DNA from: Bufo bufo
Lineage: Eukaryota; Chordata; Amphibia; Anura; Bufonidae
Reading direction: 5' to 3'
NCBI RefSeq assembly: GCF_905171765.1
Contig: NC_053389.1
Span: forward strand, 399,080,645 to 399,144,644
DNA length: 64,000 nt
A program made the position numbers and the translations under genes. Each line of letters starts with the position of its first letter. Position 1 is the stretch's first letter. This document shows positions 24,901 through 34,924 of this stretch, one piece after another. The notes under the pieces were generated by a model. That model did not search any database. It was not told where the DNA came from and saw only the letters and a list, made by a program, of their open reading frames with translations.

Positions 24901-25130
24901 ATAGATTAGCACATGACATACAGTAAACGAAATAAGAGCAGTGCTTAGTAATCATAATTTTTTTACCACCCAGATGATTAATCGCGCCAAGCGTTATTAT
25001 TCATATCCAGTAATTACTGCCCTGCCTTTTTAATTGCTTCTTTCTTTGTATTGGGCAAATGAATCTTTAAAACATGCATGATGACATAGCCACTTTTTTG
25101 TTTAAACATTTGCTCCAGAAATGCGGCAGA
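21951..25130. other. Long intergenic stretch, no recognised gene
   Basis: I read both strands and found no domain, RNA gene or bounded element. Open frames here are short and have no family motif. A short A tract lies at 24261-24271. Confidence 0.4.
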
Positions 25131-25135
25131 TTTTA

Positions 25136-25177
<42 letters not shown>

Positions 25178-25178
25178 G
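25131..25178. repeat. (TA)n microsatellite
   Basis: Alternating TA over about 48 bases, broken once by tacatata. It abuts the left edge of the PLE-A structure. A matching tract abuts the right edge at 31881-31913. Confidence 0.9.
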
Positions 25179-26656
25179 GAAAAAAACCACTGGCAGCACC
25201 ACCCTAAAAAAGTATGGAAAATAGACGGGTGCAATATCCAAGTATGGTAAAAGGTGCTTACCCACTTATAGTAAGTAAAAAATCGGACTGCACTCCAAGC
25301 GTTTCTTCAAAGAAGTTTGTTTTTATTCACCCATATGGTGGCAAAAGCGACGTTTCGGCTCAAGCATGAGCCTTTTTCAAGCATTGGTGAACAGTGAACC
25401 GCAGGTATATAAAGGTGTGCCAATACATACATTCAATCAAACAACATAATTGATACTTTAAAAATAATGCATGTGTACAATATATAAATATGTGCAAAAA
25501 CCGCATAATGGTCATGATTATTAAAGTGACTAGTGCATTACATACAGTAAACCTCCATAATACAACAAATTACATATGAAAACACCATAAGACATATAAT
25601 TGGTTACATCTGTAACACATCAATACATCATTAATGCATCAACTGTAATAGTGCACATGTGCAAATAAGGAAGACTAATGAATTGCTACCTGGGGGAGTG
25701 ATGGCGCCCACATATATCATAGCGCTGATCGGCGCGTCCTCAGGAAACCACAGCGCATGTCCCGGTCGCATCACGTCATCACTGGGAGACAGGCTGATGC
25801 ATAACAGTGCCACCTACTGATGACATCAGCGGCGCACCCAATAACATGTCACCGCCTTCTCCCGTCGATGACTCCACATAGCGGCGCATGCGCAATAGCT
25901 ACAACAAGCTGTTTGCCGCCATATTGGAAGAGGGAATCTGAGCAAAAGAGTAATCATTACCTCTTATCACCTGCACAGCTCAGAGAGCAACCACACAGAG
26001 AGTAATTTTAATTAATTATTCTTTATTAGATATCCAACATGATAGATGGTATATCAGTTAAAAAACATATACAAAAGACAGTACATACTGGGAACAGATC
26101 GGTGTTACAATAAATGTATAAAAACAGAGTAAGCTCCAAACCAATAAGGGACTAGTATCCCCCCGTACACAGTGGCGCAGTATCAGCTAGGTGGGGCGCA
26201 TATAGCAATAGAGGCATCCAGAACATACATACACCAACACTCCAAACATTTAAGGGAGTGTAAGCCTGGATGCCGCCCACAACAAGCGGAGACTGCAGGA
26301 GATAAGGGGGGAAAAAACACTGTTTAAGGTGCAAGTGCAATAAATACCTACTGACCCTGGTCTGAAACAGCCGCCCGACGATCGTTTCGCAAAGTGCTTC
26401 CTCTTGGGGCCTACTAAACTACTCCATACTGATCTCCTATATACTCCAGACATCTACATTCATCCAATCAACACACACCTACTCAGCTTTCCATGATTGA
26501 TCAAATCAGTTACTCCTGGCCGTGGGGAACATGCCCAACCAATAGTCAGTCGTGTTCAGTCTCGTCATCAGTCACCTGATCAAATGGTATCGGCACCGCC
26601 CACCTCTCTCTCCAGATCATATTGCGGCACCGTTCAATCCTGCGCTTTGAATACTA

Positions 26657-27310
26657 TTGTACCTATCCTCTCACTCTACCTCCGCATCGCTCCCCAAGGT
26701 TGCAAAACTTGATCCCTGTCTGAAGGATCAACTAAAAGAACATCCGAGCATTACCTTTAGAAGGAGTAAAAACTTAAGGGATCATCTAGTAAAGAGTCAC
26801 TATGTAATACGCCCCCCCAACCTGTTTGGCTCAAAAGGTCCACGATGGGGAAACAAACCCTGTGGTAAATGTGTCGCATGCACAAATGTGGACAGAAGTG
26901 ACATCTTTTGGGACATGCCCCATAATAAAGAGTATAAAATCACTCACCCCATTGATTGCACAACGGTGGGGGTAATCTACTGGGCCATATGCCCCTGCGA
27001 AAAAATTTATGTGGGGATGACCTCTCGACAGTTTAAAAAACGGATCCGTGAGCATGTGTTAGCGATTGAAGCTGCACAGGAGGTAACTGATGTACAACTA
27101 CTAACAACTATACCAAGACATTTTAAAGCTGAACATGCCTGTGATGGATCAGTCCTACGTTTCCGAGGGATTGATCATGTAATGATCTCCCAAAGAGGTG
27201 GGAATTGGAAGAAATTACTGGCCCAGCGAGAGACACGCTGGATATATACTCTGAAAACTATGGCCCCTGTGGGATTGAATGACTATAATAGCTATGCTCC
27301 ATTTCTCTAG
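26657..27310 (+). pseudogene. PLE-B GIY-YIG endonuclease fragment
   Basis: A 217-codon open frame. The useful part begins near 26700 with a polymerase-linker remnant (HPSITFRRSKNLRDHLVKSH). A Cys-rich motif follows (CGKCVACTNV), then GVIYWAICPCEKIYVGMTSRQ, the GIY-YIG endonuclease core, and an Arg/Glu helix (KKRIREHVLAI). The C-terminal tail ends GLNDYNSYAPFL. It is the C-terminal third of a Penelope-like polyprotein; the reverse-transcriptase domain is absent. The first codons belong to the inverted terminal repeat. Confidence 0.85.
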
Positions 27311-28926
27311 ATTATCTTTCCTCCTGCTTGTACTTCGAAGCCTGGATCATCACAGAACCACCAGGTAGGATTGGTTCATTTTAATCATTGTTAGTTATTT
27401 GTTGATGTAATGACGTACAATCCTTTTTAACAGTGATTTGGTTATGTCCTTGTCCTTTGATACCAGTGTTTGGTTGCTTGTAGTTCATGCAGCCACACGG
27501 TGGTTCTTCTTCTTTTTGTTATTTGTTTTAAAATGGATACTGATCTCCTGTGCATTCCTTCCTTTTTTTCAATTCCGGTTTTTCTTAGTATATTCTGAAG
27601 GTCTGGATAACATGTATTGAGCTTCCTGGTCGATGGGGTGTCTTGAGATATACTCACAGCACCAAATACGTAAAATAAGTGTGAGAGAGAAATGAAAAAG
27701 AAAAAGAGAGAAAAAAGAGACAACAAAAGGAAAGAAAAAGATAAAAGGGAAAAAGAAAAAAGATGCGGAGAAGACTAAGGTGGTCTGGACTTTCCTATTG
27801 ATGGAGGCCCCCGGGGATATAAACTGTGCGTCTGTGTTTATACACAGAGTCAGAGAAGTAACCGAGGATACATACTGTGCTTCTGTGTCTATACACAGAG
27901 TCGGAGAAGTGACCGAGGGGTGCCTGGAATGGGGTACATGTTGCTTTGGGTTTCTTATATGACTATAGTGATGAAATATGAATAGGCGAGCTGGGTTTGG
28001 ATACCATCAATATAATCCTCTCCTATAGCACTGGCACTGGCACTTTTCTAACACTCCTTCTGTCCTTCACTTTTTTATTTGAGCACATGCACTGGCACTT
28101 TTATTATTGATGGTATTGGAACACATCTGGCCGTTGGGTTGTTATTGGAGGGAGGGGTCTGTAGAACATCAACTGGATCCTATATATCAACCTAATGGTC
28201 CGGGTGTTTGGATACCTATATGTTGAATATCTGACGATGGTAGACAAACACCTGACCTTCAAAAAATGTATAAAAATGTATATATACTGGTTTTTATGCA
28301 TCATTAATATGATGCAATTTACACGATGCGGCATCAATATGATGCAATTTACACTATGTGGCATCAAGATGATGCAATTTACACTGTAGCACTTTAGTTA
28401 GTTTTTTATTTTGTTCTTTATTGTGATTATCTATCATGTGGGATATTGCAGTGATTATATTATAAATAATGAATGTATGTTATATTATTTTATTGTACAA
28501 TGTAGGCATATTATTAATTTGTATGTGCACGGGTCACTTTCATCACTTGGAGATAATTACTCCAATTCCATGTCTATGTAGAATGCCCAATCTCCGATAT
28601 ATATATGTATTCAACTATAGTTATTCTTACTTATATCATTACTATTATATTTAACTGTTTACAGATTCGATAGAGAGTGTTGACAACATACCATATGATG
28701 TGGACCATGGTCTCTATCTGCAAACAATAACACTGAAGTTTTGAGATGCCGCTGGTCCGATCATGTGACCCGCCTCGTGACTCGGTTGCTAGGAAACATG
28801 CTGGCCGTGGAAACATAGTGGTAGTACAGAGGGTGACGTCACTCTCTGGCGCCATCGGCTGACGTAGCCGAGTCATGACGCGGATCGCGTGACGGCAATG
28901 GATCATCCGAGCACCACCGGGGATCT
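27311..28926. other. PLE-B non-coding 3' part with short tandem repeats
   Basis: No gene is seen. A unit of about 61 bases (tgtttatacacagagtcagagaagtaaccgagg-like) is duplicated at 27825-27920. A 38-base unit (gatgcaatttacacgatgcggcatcaatat-like) is present about three times at 28310-28388. A purine-rich tract (aagaaaaagagag) spans 27680-27770. Confidence 0.55.
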
Positions 28927-29726
28927 AAGTTATGCAACCTTGGGGAGCGATGCGGAGGTAGAGTGAGAGGATAGGTACAATAGTATTCAAAGCGCAGGAT
29001 TGAACGGTGCCGCAATATGATCTGGAGAGAGAGGTGGGCGGTGCCGATACCATTTGATCAGGTGACTGATGACGAGACTGAACACGACTGACTATTGGTT
29101 GGGCATGTTCCCCACGGCCAGGAGTAACTGATTTGATCAATCATGGAAAGCTGAGTAGGTGTGTGTTGATTGGATGAATGTAGATGTCTGGAGTATATAG
29201 GAGATCAGTATGGAGTAGTTCAGTAGGCCCCAAGAGGAAGCACTTTGCGAAACGATCGTCGGGCGGCTGTTTCAGACCAGGGTCAGTAGGTATTTATCGC
29301 ACTTGTACCTTAAACAGTGTTTTTTCCCTCCTTATCTCCTGCAGTCTCCGCTTGTTGTGGGCGGCATCCAGGCTTACACTCCCTTAAATGTTTGGAGTGT
29401 TGGTGTATGTATGTTCTGGATGCCTCTATTGCTATATGCGCCCCACCTAGCTGATACTGCGCCACTGTGTACGGGGGGATACTAGTCCCTTATTGGTTTG
29501 GAGCTTACTCTGTTTTTATACATTTATTGTAACACCGATCTGTTCCCAGTATGTACTGTCTTTTGTATATGTTTTTTAACTGATATACCATCTATCATGT
29601 TGGATATCTAATAAAGAATAATTAATTAAAATTACTCTCTGTGTGGTTGCTCTCTGAGCTGTGTAGGTGATAATACGAATAACTCCATGCGAGATATTTA
29701 TGATATAGTTGTTTTTTGGTGCTTCA

Positions 29727-31204
29727 TAATCATTACCTCTGTAGCTTACTGTCTTGTTCGTTCCACATAATCAGTTACTGTGGTTGAATACCACCATAGT
29801 GCAGGTTGGATGAGTAACCATCCTTTCCAAAATGGTAAACCCAAATCCACTCGTCACCCCAATGCTAGCGGCACGTCAGTGTCATCAGCATTGTAGGATC
29901 TTGCCCTGCTTCAATACATAACTGTGAGGGTACTCCTCATTGCAACAGAACGATTTAAAAAAACGGCAGTATCAGCTACAGAAAGAAAGTATAAAATGCT
30001 CCCCCCTTAAATTTCATCTTAACGGGACATACGCATGGAACCCAGAGGAAAAAAATAACACAACACATTTATTCTTTCGTGGGCTCATCATCCACCATTC
30101 AGGTTCATCAGTTTTCTGAGGTGCCTTCTGTGCAAGTGTATCTGAAAAGATAATGCAAAAGTGTCAGTGACATATATTAATAAAATTACCTATTACATTT
30201 GTATTAAAATCAATTTGATACTCATAATTATGTGTTTACATTTTTTTCTTTTTTATCCAATGAATCTGTCAACTACAGGAGGTAATTTGGAACCCACATC
30301 AATGGAACATAGGGGCAAAATGACCTCCTCACAAAACTCCACCATACCTATAATCGATATTTAAACCTTTTGGATGCAGACTTTGTAGTGTCTGGATCCA
30401 ATGCATTTCTCTTTTTTTGAGTAGAAATACCCGATCTCCACCCCTCCGTGGCATTGGAACTTGATCTATGATCCAATGCCACGGAGGGGTGGAGATCGGG
30501 TATCTCTACTCAAAAAAAGAGAAATGCATTGGATCCAGACACTACAAAGTCTGCATCCAAAAGGTTTAAATATCGATTATAGGTATGGTGGAGTTTTGTG
30601 AGGAGGTCATTTTGCCCCTATGTTCCATTGATGTGGGTTCCAAATTACCTCCTGTAGTTGACAGATTCATTGGATAAAAAAGAAAAAAATGTAAACACAT
30701 AATTATGAGTATCAAATTGATTTTAATACAAATGTAATAGGTAATTTTATTAATATATGTCACTGACACTTTTGCATTATCTTTTCAGATACACTTGCAC
30801 AGAAGGCACCTCAGAAAACTGATGAACCTGAATGGTGGATGATGAGCCCACGAAAGAATAAATGTGGTGTGTTATTTTTTTCCTCTGGGTTCCATGCGTA
30901 TGTCCCGTTAAGATGAAATTTAAGGGGGGAGCATTTTATACTTTCTTTCTGTAGCTGATACTGCCGTTTTTTTTAAATCGTTCTGTTGCAATGAGGAGTA
31001 CCCTCACAGTTATGTATTGAAGCAGGGCAATATCCTACAATGCTGATGACACTGACGTGCCGCTAGCATTGGGGTGACGAGTGGATTTGGGTTTACCATT
31101 TTGGAAAGGATGGTTACTCATCCAACCTGCACTATGGTGGTATTCAACCACAGTAACTGATTATGTGGAACGAACAAGACAGTAAGCTACAGAGGTAATG
31201 ATTA
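29727..31204. repeat. Near-perfect 1.48-kb palindrome inside PLE-A
   Basis: Arms 29727-30457 and 30473-31204 (731 and 732 bases) are reverse complements with very few differences, around a 15-base spacer (aacttgatctatgat). The same 67-codon frame is found in both arms (30161-30364 plus, 30566-30769 minus), which confirms the symmetry. The outer parts of the left arm beyond 29727 were displaced by PLE-B to 25272-25964. Confidence 0.9.
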
Positions 31205-31879
31205 CTCTTTTGCTCAGATTCCCTCTTCCAATATGGCGGCAAACAGCTTGTTGTAGCTATTGCGCATGCGCCGCTATGTGGAGTCCTCGATGGGAGAAGG
31301 CGGTGACATGTTATTGGGTGCGCCGCTGATGTCATCAGTAGGTGGCACTGTTATGCATCAGCCTGTCTCCCAGTGATGACGTGATGCGACCGGGACATGC
31401 GCTGTGGTTTCCTGAGGATGCGCCGATCAGCGCTATGATATATGTGGGCGCCATCACTCCCCCAGGTAGCAATTCATTAGTCTTCCTTATTTGCACATGT
31501 GCACTATTACAGTTGATGCATTAATGATGTATTGATGTGTTACAGATGTAACCAATTATATGTCTTATGGTGTTTTCATATGTAATTTGTTGTATTATGG
31601 AGGTTTACTGTATGTAATGCACTAGTCACTTTAATAATCATGACCATTATACAGTTTCTGCACATATTTATATATTGTACACATGCATTATTTTTAAAGT
31701 ATCAATTATGTTGTTTGATTGAATGTATGTATTGGCACACCTTTATATACCTGCGGTTCACTGTTCACCAATGCTTGAAAAAGGCTCATGCTTGAGCCGA
31801 AACGTCGCTTTTGCCACCATATGGGTGAATAAAAACAAACTTCTTTGAAGAAACGCTTGGAGTGCAGTCCGATTTTTTA

Positions 31880-31880
<1 letters not shown>

Positions 31881-31913
<33 letters not shown>
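31881..31913. repeat. (TA)n microsatellite between PLE-A and the Tc1-like element
   Basis: Uninterrupted TA repeat directly after the PLE-A right end and directly before the terminal repeat of the next DNA transposon. Tc1/mariner elements insert at TA, so the tract is a plausible target. Confidence 0.9.
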
Positions 31914-31914
<1 letters not shown>

Positions 31915-31951
31915 ATGCACACTCACCTAAAGAATTATTAGGAACACCATA

Positions 31952-32337
31952 CTAATACGGTGTTGGACCCCCTTTTGCCTTCAGAACTGCCTTAATTCTA
32001 CGTGGCATTGATTCAACAAGGTGCTGATAGCATTCTTTAGAAATGTTGGCCCATATTGATAGGATAGCATCTTGCAGTTGATGGAGATTTGAGGGATGCA
32101 CATCCAGGGCACGAAGCTCCCGTTCCACCACATCCCAAAGATGCTCTATTGGGTTGAGATCTGGTGACTGTGGGGGCCATTTTAGTACAGTGAACACATT
32201 GTCATGTTCAAGAAACCAATTTGAAATGATTCGAGCTTTGTGACATGGTGCATTATCCTGCTGGAAGTAGCCATCAGAGGATGGATACATGTTCTCATTC
32301 TGTTTACGCCAAATTCTGACTCTACCATTTGAATGTC
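31952..32337 (-). pseudogene. Tc1-like transposase, C-terminal half
   Basis: The catalytic remainder of the transposase that starts at 53981. It includes YFQQDNAPCHKAR with the second catalytic Asp, then QSPDLNPIEHLWD with the third catalytic acidic site, and ends at ...AKGGPTPY, a normal C-terminus for this family. The first 15 or so codons (32290-32337) lead from the Maverick junction. The insertion point lies between the first and second catalytic Asp blocks. Confidence 0.9.
32332..32337. other. Target-site duplication of the Maverick, left copy
   Basis: AATGTC immediately before the left terminal repeat. The identical hexamer lies at 53511-53516. Six base pairs is the known duplication size for Maverick/Polinton integration. 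Confidence 0.95.
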
Positions 32338-32750
32338 AGTAGTGAAGCTTCTATATTATTCGTCAAAAAGTGACAGGTACCACGCCCCTTTTCATTGTCT
32401 ACCAAAACCCCTTTCGTCAACACGCCCCTTTCGTCCTCTTGACAGGTCCCCACGCCCACTCCTCCCTCCCAATCGCCTCCTCCCTCCCAAATCTGAATAA
32501 TGCATGCCTGGGCATGTCACATTATATTATTATGCTCAGGGCAGGGGTCTCATGTATTTGATATCATTATGGTAGATTCATGTCTGAACATGCCTCAGGG
32601 GTCTCTGGGGGTTAGGAGTAATCTCTAACAGATTTTTACATTCCCACACAGATAGTTTCAACAGCTTTTATTGTCCAGATAAACAAATATTGCCATCTCA
32701 TGGTAGGGGTCTCATGTATTTGATGATATTATGTTAGATCTAGAGGCCCG
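32338..32750. repeat. Maverick left terminal inverted repeat
   Basis: About 410 bases that match 53510 back to about 52900 in inverted orientation. Landmarks shared with the right end are gtgacaggtaccacgcccc, cctgggcatgtcacattata, tctcatgtatttgatat and agatagtttcaacagctttt. The right repeat is longer because of an internal duplication. Confidence 0.85.
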
Positions 32751-32814
32751 CACAGCGAGCCCCCTTATTGACAGTAAACGAATTGAGTACAAACAAAATA
32801 AAAGTTTTAAAAAT

Positions 32815-32820
32815 TTTATT
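32815..32820 (-). promoter_or_regulatory. Poly(A) signal for the leftward gene block
   Basis: AATAAA on the minus strand just beyond the last leftward gene (33066) and just inside the left terminal repeat. Two tandem copies of a roughly 65-bp AT-rich unit (aaatacgtctagc...taatatctacacataat) lie between it and the gene, at 32875-33012. Confidence 0.5.
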
Positions 32821-33065
32821 GAGCAGATAAACAACTTGCTGAAAAGCGGCAATGTTACAACACATATATAAATACAAAAATACGTCTAGCTGTGTTACAA
32901 TATACATTACATTAATAATATCTACACATAATCAGTATTCCCACAAAAATACGTCTAGCAGGGTTACAATATACATTACATTAATAATATCTACACATAA
33001 TCCGTATTCACAAGCTTAACCAAGAAGATTGTAACATTGGCGATGTCCTTCTTTTAGGTAGCAGA

Positions 33066-33752
33066 CTACCCTGTAGGTGTGGAGGGGTCGGTCAGGAGTG
33101 TGCGATTAGGTGTGGCACTTACAGGCGACTCATTCAACTTTGTTTTTAAACCGTCCAGAATCTCTCTAGTAGATGAATTACCCACAACAGTAGACGGCAT
33201 ATTTATGTCCGCCATGGCATGCATAAATGCAACCCAGCCTGGCGGGTTTTTGTTTTTTGACAGTCTGTGGTTTTGCGTCGCATTGCGCACAAGATCCATA
33301 ATGTTAGAACCAGGAATAACATCACCCTTATAAATAAATTCACCTTTATCATTCCACGTTGTAACACTGGTATTCTGCTTCAACCTGCTTAACAAAAGTT
33401 CAGCATTTTTCTTAAAACGGGGGTTGAAATGTGTTACAATTTCAAGGACAGAATCGTATTTATTAGCTGGTGTATTTGGCAGTTGTTGATCAGGATCAGA
33501 TTGGTTAACAAGGTTTAAAGTCGCTAGCTCTTTAGTCTCCTGTTTGGCTAAAACCAAGTATCTTTGCATTATATCGGTGTATCTTTTAATTTTCACATCA
33601 TCCGGCAATCCAGAGCTGTGTAAAATACCGTTAATTTCATCATCCAAGCGTTGTATCACGCTCTGCCTTACACCGGGCGGCGGTGTAAAGACCTGACTCA
33701 CCCTCTTGAGCTCGTGTTTTGGAACCAAGTACATTTTCTCTGCATGATCCAT
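33066..33752 (-). CDS. Conserved Maverick/Polinton protein of unknown function
   Basis: An intact 228-codon gene. The ATG at 33752 overlaps the terminator of the preceding small gene by one base. The N-terminus MYLVPKHELKRV resembles a (Y)LVPxxxL motif that I associate with an accessory protein encoded by many Polintons. The middle (residues 35-75) is charged and helical, with runs of Lys/Glu. A globular part follows (residues 105-190, with FNPRFKKNAELLLSRL and a Gly/Pro-rich NPPGWVAFMHAM). The C-terminus is Ser/Thr/Pro-rich and probably disordered. No enzymatic motif is visible. The last position in the leftward block, next to the ATPase, suggests a virion assembly or structural role, but that is only inference. 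Confidence 0.75.
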   Translation of the reverse strand: MDHAEKMYLVPKHELKRVSQVFTPPPGVRQSVIQRLDDEINGILHSSGLPDDVKIKRYTDIMQRYLVLAKQETKELATLNLVNQSDPDQQLPNTPANKYDSVLEIVTHFNPRFKKNAELLLSRLKQNTSVTTWNDKGEFIYKGDVIPGSNIMDLVRNATQNHRLSKNKNPPGWVAFMHAMADINMPSTVVGNSSTREILDGLKTKLNESPVSATPNRTLLTDPSTPTG

Positions 33753-34081
33753 TATTTGTTAACAAGCAAACTCGTTATTAACGGAATTGCAAACCCCAAT
33801 AGCGGTCCTATGAAACCACCTGTCTAATTCACTAAGCGCTTCTTTTTCATTATGGGGATTGTTTTATCACACATCCGCCTTATAGCCTTACGCCACTTCT
33901 TTAGTATCTTTTTCTGACGTTCCTTTAGCGGAATTCATCCTTTTAGGATGTTTAAGGCGATCTCCCCTATAACGGCTATTAAATCAGCGCTCACATGGCG
34001 CAAAATAGATTTTCTGACAGATGGTGTCGCTTTTACAAGCGTTTTTAAGAGAGCCCAATTACGGCGTAATCTCTCCGACAT
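33752..34081 (-). pseudogene. Small basic Polinton protein with hydrophobic tail, two stops
   Basis: Minus-strand frame from the ATG at 34081 (MSERLRRNWALLKTLVK) to a TAA that overlaps the next start at 33752. Two in-frame stops interrupt it, a TGA about 46 codons in and a TAG near codon 83. The sequence on both sides keeps the character of one protein: a basic helical N-terminus, a Lys/Arg-rich centre, and a Gly/Leu/Ile-rich C-terminal tail of about 22 residues. I recall similar small proteins with a basic body and a glycine-rich hydrophobic end in other Mavericks. Such a tail suggests membrane activity or virion packing, but the function is unknown. Confidence 0.65.
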
Positions 34082-34130
34082 CTTGTCGCTACTGTGTAAA
34101 AAGCCTAGAATGCGCGTAACCTTCTAAATC

Positions 34131-34794
34131 TCACTTTTTAAAACTATTTCTCTTCTGGATATACACAGCCGGCAATGCTGGCGGTAAGAACCCCGACCTT
34201 AAACGAAGTTGCTCTGGTGTAGTAGCCCTTAAATCTACTAGCAGGTGTCCATAAGGATCCCGCGTAGCGTCCTCAAAAGCATCCAAGAAGAAGTGTGTTT
34301 TCCCAGGATACATTTGTCTCGCTAATGTTAGAATTTGCAATTTATCACGCGGATTATTAAAGAGAGCCATGTACTTGGTGTTTAAATTTTATCGTTCTAC
34401 TCTTTTTACCCTGACAAAATATGTTCTGCACCAGATACAATATACTTTGATTTCTATGATGCACGTACTTGGTGAATGCCTTTTCAAGCTCGCTGTTTTC
34501 ACTAGCGGAATCCATAAGATCATCAACAATAGTCAAATTTACCTTGTCGGGCGGGAATAACTCATCATCTACAAACGTATGCGGCAGACCTTCAATAAAC
34601 CTGATGTGTGGAAAGCATAGAGAAAGTTTGTCATAAAGTTTTTGCCAACAAGCATAAAACCAAACAATATTATCGGGCTTGTGTGATAAATGCGTGTCAG
34701 TATTTTCCAACAGTTTTCTTACAAAATAACTCTTTCCAGAGTTGGACGGTCCTGCTAAAATGCATGAAAAAGGGTGTTGTAGGCGTGTGTCCAT
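34131..34794 (-). pseudogene. FtsK/HerA-type genome-packaging ATPase, frameshifted
   Basis: Starts at the ATG at 34794 (MDTRLQHPFSCILAG). Walker A, GPSNSGKS, is at residues 15-22 and Walker B, LTIVDDLMD, ends around residues 91-92. A sensor-like segment SILYLVQNIFCQGKKSRT follows. A one-base frameshift in the A/T run near 34380-34390 separates this from the C-terminal part (34131-34370, with FNNPRDKLQILTLARQMYPG), which is normal for this family. In Polintons and adenovirus-like viruses the enzyme pumps the genome into the capsid. Both halves keep their motifs, so the shift is probably recent. Confidence 0.9.
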
Positions 34795-34924
34795 GGTATT
34801 AAAAACCGATTGCTCTCGTTGTAAAATCGCGTGATGGCGGCCTTTCAAAAACAGGATCCAAGACCTTCTTAAAAAGAGCAACTAATTCACCTGAAAAAGA
34901 ATGGTGTAACGGTGTCATAACGTT

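Larger units (their letters stand above)
25965..29726 (+). mobile_element. Penelope-like element B nested in PLE-A
   Basis: It is flanked by a 14-bp direct repeat, taatcattacctct, at 25951-25964 and 29727-29740. Internal inverted arms at 25965-26706 and 28927-29674 match closely and carry a PLE-type motif (aggaagcactttgcgaaacgatcgtc, plus strand about 29233-29260 and inverted about 26375-26402). Between the arms is a plus-strand GIY-YIG coding region (26657-27310) and a 1.6-kb non-coding part. The polymerase domain is missing, so it is 5' truncated. Confidence 0.75.
25179..31882. mobile_element. Penelope-like element A, inverted pair interrupted by PLE-B
   Basis: The right copy runs 30473-31882. 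The left copy is its inverse, found as 25272 to about 25964 plus 29727-30457, the two pieces being separated by PLE-B. The copies meet around a 15-base spacer at 30458-30472. Both contain the PLE-type terminal motif aaggctcatgcttgagccgaaacgtcg (plus strand about 31780-31807, inverse about 25350-25377), a degenerate hammerhead core. No polymerase coding is present, so this is a non-coding terminal-repeat pair. TA microsatellites flank both sides. Confidence 0.7.

Noticed and set aside
28300..28390. Short direct repeats resembling a CRISPR array
   Set aside because: Only three imperfect 38-base units without distinct spacers, in an animal-type genome.
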